In this document: one piece after another, positions 46,779-55,444 of the stretch
How positions within the stretch are numbered: the first letter of the stretch is position 1
Layout of the letters: each line of letters starts with the position of its first letter
Assembly (NCBI GenBank): GCA_022482925.1
Contig: JAKVOG010000002.1
Span: forward strand, 248,001-312,000
Length of the DNA stretch: 64,000 nucleotides
Source of the DNA: Selenomonas sp.
GTDB taxonomy: Bacteria; Bacillota; Negativicutes; Selenomonadales; Selenomonadaceae
Direction of reading: 5' to 3'
Made by a program: the position numbers and the translations under genes
The notes under the pieces: model-generated
What the model saw: only the letters and a program-made list of their open reading frames with translations
What the model was told of the DNA's origin: nothing
Database searches by the model: none

Positions 46779-48585
46779 ATGCAGGTCAATGGTGATTTAG
46801 GAAACATCAAAACCTACCTATTGAAGGAACTCGAGGACCTCTATACACTCAGCGTTCCGATTGGTCAGCTGTCGACGCATGAGCTGAATGAACGCATGCT
46901 GGCAATCACGGATATACTGGACCGCGAAGTAGCGGTCTATATGAATCGTCAGGGCAAGATCGTACAGGTGTCACTCGGTGATGCGGATACCGTCGATCTG
47001 CCGGAAGTCCAGCGCCAGGCGCGCTCGGAGCACAGTCTGTCGGGCATCCGCTGCGTACACACACATCCCAGCGGGGATGTACGCCTGAGCGAGCCGGATC
47101 TTTCCTCGCTGCGCCGGCTGCGTTTTGACTGCATGGCCGCGATTGGACGACAGGATGGCAAGATCATCGGCAGTATGGGCTTCTTTACCGGCGACCTGCA
47201 GGAAGACGGGACGCCGGTGCTCTCGGTCTATGGTCCGGCCACAGAAAAGATACTTGACCAGATCAACCTCAATATGCTGATCACGGTCGTCAACAAGAAG
47301 CTCAATGCCCTGACCACCAAAAGTACGGCGGACTGATGAGGAACGTGCAATCCTGGCCGGGGTGGAGCGTACGGGCATGCGCTCTGGCCCTATCGAGGAA
47401 TCCATGGCCGAGCTGGAACGTCTGGCGGATACGGCTGGTGCGGTCATTGTTGGCCGATTCACGCAGCGCAAGGAAAAACCGGATGCCGCCCTTTTTCTGG
47501 GCAAAGGCAAGGTTTCCGAGATTGCGATGGAAATCCAGAATACGGGATGCCACGCTGCTGATCCTCGATGATGAGCTGACGCCGTCCCAGCAGCATAATC
47601 TGGAACAGATCCTCGGCATCAAGGTCATTGACCGTACGGCTCTGATCCTGGATATCTTTGCGCAGCGGGCTCGCTCGCGTGAAGGCAAACTGCAGGTCGA
47701 GCTGGCACAGCTCAAGTACAACCTGCCACGTCTGGGCGGGCAGGGCCTGGTCCTGTCCCGCCTTGGCGGCGGCATCGGTACGCGCGGACCGGGTGAGACC
47801 AAGCTGGAGGTAGACCGTCGCCGTATCTATACGAAGATACATGACATCGAGCGCCAGATCGAGGGCCTGCGCAAGAACCGCAGCCTGCACCGGACCCGGC
47901 GCAAGGAATCACGCATTCCGCTCGTGGCCCTGGTAGGCTATACCAATGCCGGAAAGTCAACGCTGCTCAATAAGCTCACGGATTCGGCCGTATTTGCAGA
48001 AGATAAGCTGTTTGCCACGCTGGATCCGACGACGCGGCATCTGGTCCTGCCGGAAAAGCAGGAGATCCTGCTGACAGACACGGTCGGTTTCATCCAGAAA
48101 CTGCCCCATACGCTGGTTACGGCGTTCTGGGCTACGCTGGAAGAAGTCCAGGAAGCCGACCTGCTGCTGCATGTCGTGGACTGCAGCAATGAGAATTACG
48201 AGCAGCAGATCGAGGCCGTCATCGAAGTTCTCAAGGAACTGAAAGCAGAAGACAAACCAACGCTGTTCGTATTCAACAAGGTGGACCGTATCGCCAGTCC
48301 CCATCTGCGTGAGCAGATGATGCATGACCGGGAAGCGGTCTGCATTTCAGCTGCTACCGGGGAGAATCTGGATGAGCTTCAGCAGAAGATCGAAAGTTTC
48401 TTCCAGGAAAGCCAGGTCCAGATGACCCTGCTGGTTCCGTTTCCAGGATGGTGGTGTCATCACGAAACTGCATGCGCTCAACGCTGTTCGGGAGACCGAA
48501 TATGTCGCCGAAGGGACTCAGGCTGCTCGTCAGCCTGCCGCTCTCAGAGAAAGATCGTTTCATTCCCTATCAGATAAAGGAGTAA
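46779..48585 (+). CDS. hflX: GTPase HflX with N-terminal JAMM-like domain, four frameshifts
   Basis: Ribosome-associated GTPase that splits stalled ribosomes. Four extra bases (about 47330, 47545, 48443 and 48527-48535) break it; corrected length is exactly 600 aa. Residues 1-185 form a separate domain with H94-T-H96-PSGDVRL-S104-EP-D107, matching the JAMM metalloprotease motif HxHx7SxxD, and E50 nearby as possible catalytic Glu. HflX proper follows: GRFTQRKEKPDAALFLGKGK, LDDELTPSQQHNLEQILG, TRGPGETKLEVDRRR, and the G domain GYTNAGKST, DTVGFI, FNKVD. The extended N-terminus also occurs in clostridial HflX. ATG 46779 with AAAGGAG. Confidence 0.9.
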
Positions 48586-48592
48586 GTATAAA

Positions 48593-49837
48593 TTGCCATT
48601 TTCTAAGAAGATCATGGACCTCAAGCAAGTGGTCCTGAAAGAATCCCAGCCGTTGTTCAATCACGTGGATGAAGTCGCCGAAGTCAATACGCTCAAGGTG
48701 CTTGACGCCATGCGTGAATGCAAGGTTTCAGAAGCGCATTTCAATACGACATCCGGCTATGCCTATGATGATATCGGTCGCAGCAAGCTCGAGGAGCTCT
48801 ATGCGAAGATCTTCGGCGCTGAGCGTGCGCTGGTACGGACGCAGTTCGTCTCAGGGACGCACGCGCTGGCTACGGTGCTTTTCGGCATCCTGCGTCCGGG
48901 CGATGAGCTCGTTTCGCTGACGGGCAAACCGTATGATACCATGCAGACGGTCATCGGCTACGACAACCCGAGCCCGGGTTCCCTCAAAGAGTTCGGTGTG
49001 CTCTATAATGAGCTGCCGATGGTTGATGGCAAGGTGGATATGGCGGGCATTAAGTCGGTCATCACGGAGCATACGAAAATGGTAGAGATCCAGCGTTCCC
49101 GTGGCTACAGCATGCGGAATCCGCTGTCCATCGAGGATATCCGGTCCATCACGGCTGAAGTTCACCGGATCAAACCGGACTGTGTCTGCTTTGTCGATAA
49201 CTGCTATGGTGAGTTTGTCGACACGCTGGAGCCGACGCAGGTGGGAGCCGATATCATGGCGGGATCGCTCATCAAAAATCCAGGCGGTGGACTGGCACCA
49301 ACTGGCGGCTATATCGTCGGCCGGGACAAGCTGGTCGAACTGGCTTCCTATCGCCTGACGGCACCGGGAATGGGGGATGAGCTGGGTGCGAGCCTGGCCA
49401 ATAACCGTCTGCTCTTCCAGGGGCTTTTCCTTGCGCCGCATGTCGTTGCGCAGGCAATCAAAGGCGCCTTGTTCGCTGCTGGTATGTTTGCTAACCTGGG
49501 TTACAAGACGCTGCCGCTGCCGACAGATGTCCGGGGCGATATCATCCAGGCCATTGAGCTCGGTACGGCAGAGAAAATGGTGGCATTCTGTGGCGGCATT
49601 CAGAAATATTCGCCGGTGGATTCGTATGCGGCACCGGAGCCATGGGATATGCCGGGCTATGCGGATAAGATCATCATGGCTGCCGGTACGTTCGTCCAGG
49701 GAGCTTCGATTGAGTTCAGTGCTGATGGACCGATGCGGGCACCATACAATGTCTACCTTCAGGGTGGACTGACGATGGAACATGCCATGATTGGGATCAT
49801 GGGAGCAGCACAGGCCATCGAAGATCTGGATCAATAA
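48593..49837 (+). CDS. PLP-dependent aluminium-resistance / methionine-gamma-lyase-like protein
   Basis: 414-aa fold-type I PLP enzyme of the family often named aluminium resistance protein and usually found next to hflX in Firmicutes. TTG start 48593 with AAGGAG ten bases upstream. SGYAYDDIGRSKLEELYAKI, QFVSGTHALATVLFGILRPG, FVDNCYGEFVD (Asp that pairs with the PLP ring) and SLIKNPGGGLAPTGGYIVG with the Schiff-base Lys. A methionine-gamma-lyase activity is a homology-based label; the real substrate is unknown. Confidence 0.88.
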   Translation: MPFSKKIMDLKQVVLKESQPLFNHVDEVAEVNTLKVLDAMRECKVSEAHFNTTSGYAYDDIGRSKLEELYAKIFGAERALVRTQFVSGTHALATVLFGILRPGDELVSLTGKPYDTMQTVIGYDNPSPGSLKEFGVLYNELPMVDGKVDMAGIKSVITEHTKMVEIQRSRGYSMRNPLSIEDIRSITAEVHRIKPDCVCFVDNCYGEFVDTLEPTQVGADIMAGSLIKNPGGGLAPTGGYIVGRDKLVELASYRLTAPGMGDELGASLANNRLLFQGLFLAPHVVAQAIKGALFAAGMFANLGYKTLPLPTDVRGDIIQAIELGTAEKMVAFCGGIQKYSPVDSYAAPEPWDMPGYADKIIMAAGTFVQGASIEFSADGPMRAPYNVYLQGGLTMEHAMIGIMGAAQAIEDLDQ

Positions 49838-49864
49838 CGCATATTGAATAATTATACCCATAGA

Positions 49865-49899
49865 AAAAGCCCATCAACCGGGAAAGTTGATGGGCTTTT
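49865..49899. terminator. Bidirectional terminator between convergent genes
   Basis: AAAAGCCCATCAAC / GTTGATGGGCTTTT, perfect 14-bp stem with A- and T-runs, between the PLP enzyme and lexA. Confidence 0.85.
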
Positions 49900-49913
49900 G
49901 TATCCGATATATC

Positions 49914-50528
49914 TTACATCTGACGATAGATGCCGATTACCTTGCCAAGGACATTGACATTCTTTTCATAGAATGGCTTCATGTGGTCGTTTTCCGGCTG
50001 TAGACGGATGCAGTCTTTTTCGTGATAGATGCGTTTGACCGTAGCGCCTTCTTCATCGACGAGGGCAACAACGATCTCGCCGTCATTGGCGGAGTCCTGA
50101 TGTTTGACCATGACATAGTCGCCATCGTAGATGCCGGCATTGATCATGCTCTCACCGGAAACCTTCAGCATGAAAGTCTCATCCGTCGTTCCGAGCAGAC
50201 CCTGCGGGAACGAATAGACATCCTGAACGTTCTGTTCGGCGAGGATTGGCTGTCCGGCAGTAACGGTACCAACAAGAGGTACCGGGATATTCTTACCCCA
50301 TGGTTTCTCGTCAAGGATATCGATGGCACGGGGCTTGGTAGGATCGCGTTTGATCAGCCCGTTCTCTTCCAGACGGGAGAGATATCCGTGGACTGTCGAG
50401 CTGGACTTCAGACCAACCGCCTTGCCAATTTCACGAACCGATGGCGGATAGCCTTTTTCAAGCAGAAAGGCTTTGATATATTGAAAGATCTCTTTCTGGC
50501 GTTCACCGGAAGTCTGCGTTTTACGCAT
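49914..50528 (-). CDS. lexA: LexA SOS repressor
   Basis: 204 aa; start ATG 50528 with AGGGGGCAG upstream (a GTG two codons earlier is possible). The HTH is FLLEKGYPPSVREIGKAVGL followed by KSSSTVHGYLSRLEENGLIK. The autocleavage site is Ala-Gly in VGTVTAGQPI, the catalytic Ser in VSGESMINAGI and the Lys in GATVKRIY. So it is a full self-cleaving LexA. The upstream region contains an AT-rich promoter with GAACATACATGTGG, a partial match to the Firmicute SOS box. Confidence 0.96.
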   Translation of the reverse strand: MRKTQTSGERQKEIFQYIKAFLLEKGYPPSVREIGKAVGLKSSSTVHGYLSRLEENGLIKRDPTKPRAIDILDEKPWGKNIPVPLVGTVTAGQPILAEQNVQDVYSFPQGLLGTTDETFMLKVSGESMINAGIYDGDYVMVKHQDSANDGEIVVALVDEEGATVKRIYHEKDCIRLQPENDHMKPFYEKNVNVLGKVIGIYRQM

Positions 50529-50570
50529 ATTCACTGCCCCCTAACAACGTAATTAATCTACTATGGCTGT

Positions 50571-50599
50571 ATTATACCACATGTATGTTCTCTATAAAA
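50571..50599 (-). promoter_or_regulatory. lexA promoter with possible SOS box
   Basis: On the minus strand, TATAAT (50576-50571) with a weak TTTTAT 17 bases upstream. Between them lies GAACATACATGTGG (50590-50577), an imperfect form of the Firmicute GAAC-N4-GTTC box in the place expected for autoregulation. Confidence 0.4.
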
Positions 50600-50777
50600 T
50601 ATATTTTCGAAAATTTGTTTGATTTTTTTGCTTTTATTGACGTTATGTGGTATTCGATAATTATCCATAAAGTCAAAGCAGGATTTTTCCTATATGTGAC
50701 GAATTAAATAAATGTGTATGTAAAATCTGTGCAAAATAGGAAATTCACTAAATTTATTATAGGAGTGATTAACCATC

Positions 50778-51938
50778 ATGATGTCATTGAAGACCAATCA
50801 GCGATTGGTGGCACTGGATGTTTTTCGCGGTCTGGCTATTGTTTGTATGATCCTGGTCAATGGGCTGCCGGAGTTTGAGCATGCCTATCCACAGTTGCTC
50901 CATTCTGAATGGTCTGGTCTGACGGTAGCAGACCTGGCCTTCCCGGGGTTTGTATTTGCTATGGGGGCAGCCGGAGCACTTTGGTTTCCACGTCATCAGC
51001 GTGATCGTGTGGCAGCCAGGTTTGGCATAATTTTCAGGCGTTCTCTGTTACTGTTCCTGCTGGGATTGGTGCTGAATCAGCTGCCAATCCTGTTCAGTCA
51101 CTTATTGACTCCGGAGCTGGTCACAGCACCATTAGGGCAGGAAATAATGGAACACGGTCGTGTCCTGGGCGTGCTGCAGCGTCTGGGATTGGTTTATTTT
51201 TTTGGTATGCTGCTCTGCTGGTGGCTGGAAAGTGAACGCATGATTGCTGCGATGGCTTTTGCCCTGCTGGCGGTATACTCGTTATGTTTCCATTTATATG
51301 CAGTGGAAGCACCGTTTAGTCCTGATATGAACATCAGCATGTTGATTGATGGTCTATTCCCCGGACCAGCACATTGCTATCTGAATGCGCATTTCGATCC
51401 TGAGGGGCTGTATGGTACGATTTCTGCAACTGCTTCGATGATGTTCGGACAACTGGCAGGCCGACGGCTGAGCACGACTAATGCGCCAACATTTGAGCGG
51501 GTGGCAGGACTGTTTGTCTATGGAGCGATTTTTCTGGCAGCTGGCTGGCTCTGGAGTACGGTGGACCTCATCAGTAAACCGCTTTGGACGGCTCCCTATG
51601 TATTGCTTACCAGCGGAATCTTCATGTTCCTGATCGGATTCCTGCAGATTGGATTCAGTCTGATGCCAGGCCTTATGGGGGGGCTGCTCAGCCCGTGCAA
51701 GGCATTTGGTATGAATGCCTTGTTCATGTTTGTCATCCCCGATCGGGTGCTTGTATTCTTATGGACAATTCCTTATCCATCTGTAGAGCATCCATTTTAT
51801 CCCTGGGTATGGGAATGTACGGTAAAAGGAATCGTTGACCTGCCGTTCAGCATCTTGTTATTCGACATTTTATGGCTGCTTTGCTGGCTGCCAATCGTGC
51901 AGTTCCTGAATAACCGTCATATTTTCATCAAAGTTTGA
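50778..51938 (+). CDS. Membrane acyltransferase of the HGSNAT/NagX (DUF1624/DUF5009) family
   Basis: 386-aa protein with about ten transmembrane helices. The N-terminal signature RLVALDVFRGLAIVCMILVN followed by HSEWSGLTVADLAFPGFVFA is that of the heparan-alpha-glucosaminide N-acetyltransferase-like family. Bacterial relatives act on amino sugars or cell-wall glycans. ATG 50778 follows TAGGAGTGA. A possible promoter, TTGACG with a weak ATTATC 17 bases on, lies near 50637. The GH84 gene follows about 60 bases later, which supports an amino-sugar role. Confidence 0.82.
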   Translation: MMSLKTNQRLVALDVFRGLAIVCMILVNGLPEFEHAYPQLLHSEWSGLTVADLAFPGFVFAMGAAGALWFPRHQRDRVAARFGIIFRRSLLLFLLGLVLNQLPILFSHLLTPELVTAPLGQEIMEHGRVLGVLQRLGLVYFFGMLLCWWLESERMIAAMAFALLAVYSLCFHLYAVEAPFSPDMNISMLIDGLFPGPAHCYLNAHFDPEGLYGTISATASMMFGQLAGRRLSTTNAPTFERVAGLFVYGAIFLAAGWLWSTVDLISKPLWTAPYVLLTSGIFMFLIGFLQIGFSLMPGLMGGLLSPCKAFGMNALFMFVIPDRVLVFLWTIPYPSVEHPFYPWVWECTVKGIVDLPFSILLFDILWLLCWLPIVQFLNNRHIFIKV

Positions 51939-51998
51939 TTTTTGGCTGTTATGATAGTATCTATACGTTAGGGATTAATGGAATCAGGGGAGTATTTT

Positions 51999-53435
51999 AT
52001 GACTTATACGGTATCGAAGATCCGCCGGCAGTTATTGCTTGGCATGCTGGGCGGTTTAACTATGATCATGGCAGGTGGCATACCGGCTGTAGTATCAGCG
52101 GCGCCGATTCCTTTGCGGGGCGTCGTGGAAGGATTTTATGGAACACCGTGGCAGCAGACGGAGCGGTTGGATATTTTGGCATTTTGTGGCAAACACCAGC
52201 TGAATGCCTATATCTATGCGCCTAAAGACGATCCTTATCATCGGGCAAAATGGCGTGAGCCGTATCCGGCGGATAAGATGGCGGAACTGAGCAGTCTGGT
52301 GCAGGCTGCAAAATCACAGAACGTGCGCTTCGTTTTTGCTGTATCGCCGGGCCTGGATGTTCATTTCTCCGGTTTAGCCGGTTATAAAGACAAGCTGGCT
52401 ATGGAGACGAAACTTTCGGCTATGTACGATCTTGGCGTCCGTGATTTTGCAATTTTCTTTGATGATATCAAAGAAAAGGATGGCAAAGGACAGGCGAAGT
52501 TCCTGAATTGGCTGGATGAGCATTTCATCAAGACACATCCGGGGACGGCATCGCTTATCACGGTTCCGACAGAGTATTTTTTTCAGGATATGCAGCAGAA
52601 TGGGACAATGAAATCCTATAGCTATGATTTTTCCACGACTTTATCACCGGATATTTTGGTCCTTTATACGGGTGAACAGGTAGTTGGCGAAGGCATCATG
52701 GATACGCAGCTGTCGGCTGCGGACCAGCTTTATGGCCGGAAGCTTGGCATCTGGTGGAATTATCCGGTTACCGATTACATGAAGAATAAGCTGGCACTGG
52801 GGCCAATCGAAAAATTGCCACGACAGGGAAACATTCCGGCTATTTTCTTTAATCCTATGGAACACGAGCAGCTGTCAAAGATTGCATTGGCTACCGGTGC
52901 CGATTATGCACTGGATCCGGCTGGCTATCAGCCGCAGCAGTCCTGGGAAAAAGCCATTCGTGAACAATATGGTGTGCTGGCACCAGCTATGCAGCAGGTA
53001 GCCGGGCAGTCTCAGCATCTTGAGAATAACTGGGCGAAGGTAGGACGCCCCGATGGGGCAGCTTTACGCAAATGCATGGATGCCTATTGGCAGGCTGCTG
53101 GTGACTCTCAGAAACAGCAAAAAGCCGCCCAGGAAGTCCGGCAGCAGCTGGAAAGTTTATCACAGTCCGTACAGCAGCTGCAGTCGGCATTGCCGGCGGC
53201 AACCCTGAAAGAATGCCAGCCACAGCTGCAGCAGCTGCTGCGGATCATTGCAGCGGATCAGAGCGGATTGGCATTGCTGAGTACCCACTCCCATAAGGCT
53301 GCTTCGTCAGACTTGCGTCAGACTTTTGAGAGCCAGCTGAGTGATGTCCGGGCACATGATAAAGAAGCAGTGATATCAGAAACTGCAGCGCGAGCCTTTC
53401 TGAATGAATTGGCGGCGGCTGCAGGTGTACAATAA
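51999..53435 (+). CDS. Exported GH84 beta-N-acetylglucosaminidase
   Basis: 478-aa secreted glycosidase. Start ATG 51999 with CAGGGGAG upstream. Signal peptide with core LLGMLGGLTMIMAGGIPAVV and AxA-type site VSAAP. The GH84 barrel opens with RGVVEGFYGTPWQQTERLDI and AYIYAPKDDPYHRAKWREPY; the catalytic Asp pair is in DFAIFFDDIKEK. Substrate-assisted hydrolysis of terminal GlcNAc is the family mechanism. The C-terminal about 130 residues are Gln/Ala-rich helices. Likely trims GlcNAc from peptidoglycan or host glycans in the periplasm. Confidence 0.92.
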   Translation: MTYTVSKIRRQLLLGMLGGLTMIMAGGIPAVVSAAPIPLRGVVEGFYGTPWQQTERLDILAFCGKHQLNAYIYAPKDDPYHRAKWREPYPADKMAELSSLVQAAKSQNVRFVFAVSPGLDVHFSGLAGYKDKLAMETKLSAMYDLGVRDFAIFFDDIKEKDGKGQAKFLNWLDEHFIKTHPGTASLITVPTEYFFQDMQQNGTMKSYSYDFSTTLSPDILVLYTGEQVVGEGIMDTQLSAADQLYGRKLGIWWNYPVTDYMKNKLALGPIEKLPRQGNIPAIFFNPMEHEQLSKIALATGADYALDPAGYQPQQSWEKAIREQYGVLAPAMQQVAGQSQHLENNWAKVGRPDGAALRKCMDAYWQAAGDSQKQQKAAQEVRQQLESLSQSVQQLQSALPAATLKECQPQLQQLLRIIAADQSGLALLSTHSHKAASSDLRQTFESQLSDVRAHDKEAVISETAARAFLNELAAAAGVQ

Positions 53436-53451
53436 GGAGAACCCAAAAACA

Positions 53452-54679
53452 ATGAACCCAATCAGGATCATGGGCGCATTCGGCCTCATTTGTGGCCTGT
53501 CCTTGCTGCCTGTGACAGGCGGCCTGGCACAGGCAGGACCTATGTCGACGCCTGAATACTGGCAGAAGACTGCGCAGATACATGACGGAACCAATACTAT
53601 GGCTCCGGAACAGGTACGGCAAATCAATGAATCAATCCAGCAGCGTTCTTCCTCCCTGCGTGATCTGGTCAGCTATCCGGCGGTGCTGACCGGACAGCAG
53701 GTGCAGCAGCGTGTCTACGCGGCGATGCAGGATTACTGGCGTGGAGAGCGGCCATCGGTTTATACAGAGGGCCATTCTCTGACCAATGAGGAATGGATGG
53801 CTGTTCGGGATAACTGTAATGTCGACCAGCTGCCGGTACAGATCAATACCCGCTATGCTGTGACGACACAGCGGGGAAATATCCGTCTGCTGCCGTCTGC
53901 TGCTGTCTGGACGAACTCTCCGGACAGCAGCCTTGACCGGTTGCAGGGAACGGCAATCGATCCGGCCCAGCCGGTGGTTGTCCTGGCCGATAGTAAGGAC
54001 GGAAATTTCTCATACGTAGAATCCAGTGATTATCAGGGATGGATTGATCGTGATAAACTTGCGTTTACCGACAACAATACCTGGCTTAGTTATGCAAAAC
54101 CGGCTGATTTTGCGGTGGTGACCTGATCATAAGAAAACCATTGCAGATGCAGACGGACGACAGGCCCTCTATCAGATGGGAGCTGTGATTCCCTGTATCA
54201 TGGACCATAATGGGCGTATTGCCCTGAAACTGCCGGTTCGTACGGCTGATGGTACATTGGCAATCCATAACACACCAGCGCAATTCGATCGTACGCTCCA
54301 TATTGGCTATCTGCCATACAGTACTAATACGGTTATCCAGCAGGCCTTTTTATTCATGGGCGATGTTTATGGCTGGGGGGGCCTGGAGGACAGTGTTGAC
54401 TGTTCTGCTTTTGTGCAGGATGTCTATCGCAGCATGGGAATCCATATCCCGCGTGATGCCGATCAGCAGGAACTGGCCATGCCTGTTCAGACTGATAATC
54501 CGGCGAAAGCACGTTCTGGAGCTTTGATTTTCAAGCCTGGACATGTCATGCTGTATCTTGGGCTTGATCCGAATGGGAATCCGATGGTTATCCATGCATC
54601 GAGTGCATATCAGCAGGTCATGGTAGCCAGACTATCCGATGTTACTTCGCAGATCAGCAGCGTAGGAAGCCTGCGCTGA
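53452..54679 (+). CDS. NlpC/P60 peptidoglycan endopeptidase with SH3-like domains, one frameshift
   Basis: Exported cysteine peptidase, start ATG 53452 with AAGGAGA upstream and signal sequence MNPIRIMGAFGLICGLSLLP. One extra base near 54122 (gtgacCtgat) splits it; corrected length is 408 aa. SH3-like domains (INTRYAVTTQRGNIRLLPSA and SYVESSDYQGWIDRDKLAF) precede the catalytic domain: DSVDCSAFVQDVYRSMGIHI with Cys, GALIFKPGHVMLYLG with His, and VIHASSAY. Cuts stem-peptide cross-links. Follows GH84 by 16 bases, so sugar and peptide cleavage are co-expressed. Confidence 0.9.
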
Positions 54680-54737
54680 GTGGATCTGTTCGATTATATG
54701 ATATAAAGATGCTTAATTTGAAAGGACGTGCAAGTCT

Positions 54738-55352
54738 ATGTTGTTATTAATCGGAGTGATGATCCTTAATCTGGTCATCAGTTTCCTGAATGCCCGTAAT
54801 GTCGGCCGTGTCTGGGCAGAGTCGAAAGCAGTTGGTGGCTGGGTTCGTATCCTGGCATGGTGTGGTGCGATCCAGTCAGCTGTCGGTTTTACGTTTGTCT
54901 ATGCAATCGTTGTAGCCTATATTGCTGTGTCTACAGGTTATCTTCCGCCGCAAATGCTGTCTGTACTGATGAGCCTGATCTATCTGCTGATCATTATTCC
55001 GGCCATTGGTTCGGGAATCTTCATCACGATCCAGTCCTGGATCAATTTTGCCCGGGATAAATCTCTGATGAATCTTGGATTGGCCGGCTGGAATACTTTT
55101 GCACAGGCCTATAATACCTACAATGCCATTCAGAGCTTTGGCCCGGCATTGGATACCGTACAGCAAGGACTGGGGGGGCTGTTCGATGGCGATGAGGATT
55201 CGGATAATTCCTCGATGCGCGTCATCCTGCTCGCAGCTATCGTGCTGCTGGCTGGTGTCATGACGACCACTGTTGTTATTCGCCGTTATGAAGCAAGCCT
55301 GCCAGTATCCGAAGAAGTGCGCCGCGGCAATCGCGACCTGCAGTACCGCTGA
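54738..55352 (+). CDS. Unknown integral membrane protein
   Basis: 204 aa with four predicted helices: MLLLIGVMILNLVISFL at the start, ILAWCGAIQSAVGFTFVYAI, LSVLMSLIYLLIIIPAIGSG, and a C-terminal VILLAAIVLLAGVMTTTVVI. The central part (WNTFAQAYNTYNAIQSFG then PALDTVQQGLGGLF) is amphipathic. ATG 54738 with GAAAGGACG upstream. No family recognised. It follows the cell-wall cluster by about 60 bases and ends at a terminator, so it may share transcription. Confidence 0.7.
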   Translation: MLLLIGVMILNLVISFLNARNVGRVWAESKAVGGWVRILAWCGAIQSAVGFTFVYAIVVAYIAVSTGYLPPQMLSVLMSLIYLLIIIPAIGSGIFITIQSWINFARDKSLMNLGLAGWNTFAQAYNTYNAIQSFGPALDTVQQGLGGLFDGDEDSDNSSMRVILLAAIVLLAGVMTTTVVIRRYEASLPVSEEVRRGNRDLQYR

Positions 55353-55387
55353 TCGGTAATGGCTTGATACTGAAAATTGTATAAAAT

Positions 55388-55428
55388 AAGACCCGGAATC
55401 GCTTGGATAGGCGGTTCCGGGTTCTTTT
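55388..55428. terminator. Bidirectional terminator
   Basis: GACCCGGAATCGC / GCGGTTCCGGGTTC stem, eight-base loop, TTTT tail; between the unknown membrane protein and the convergent symporter gene. Confidence 0.75.
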
Positions 55429-55444
55429 GATATCAAATATCCGG

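Noticed and set aside
8510-54130. All frameshift insertions seemed to fall at codon boundaries, hinting at a programmed +1 system
   Set aside because: For most sites the position of the extra base is ambiguous: removing one base of a neighbouring run gives an equally good protein (for example attCgat can be atTcgat). The apparent regularity disappears.
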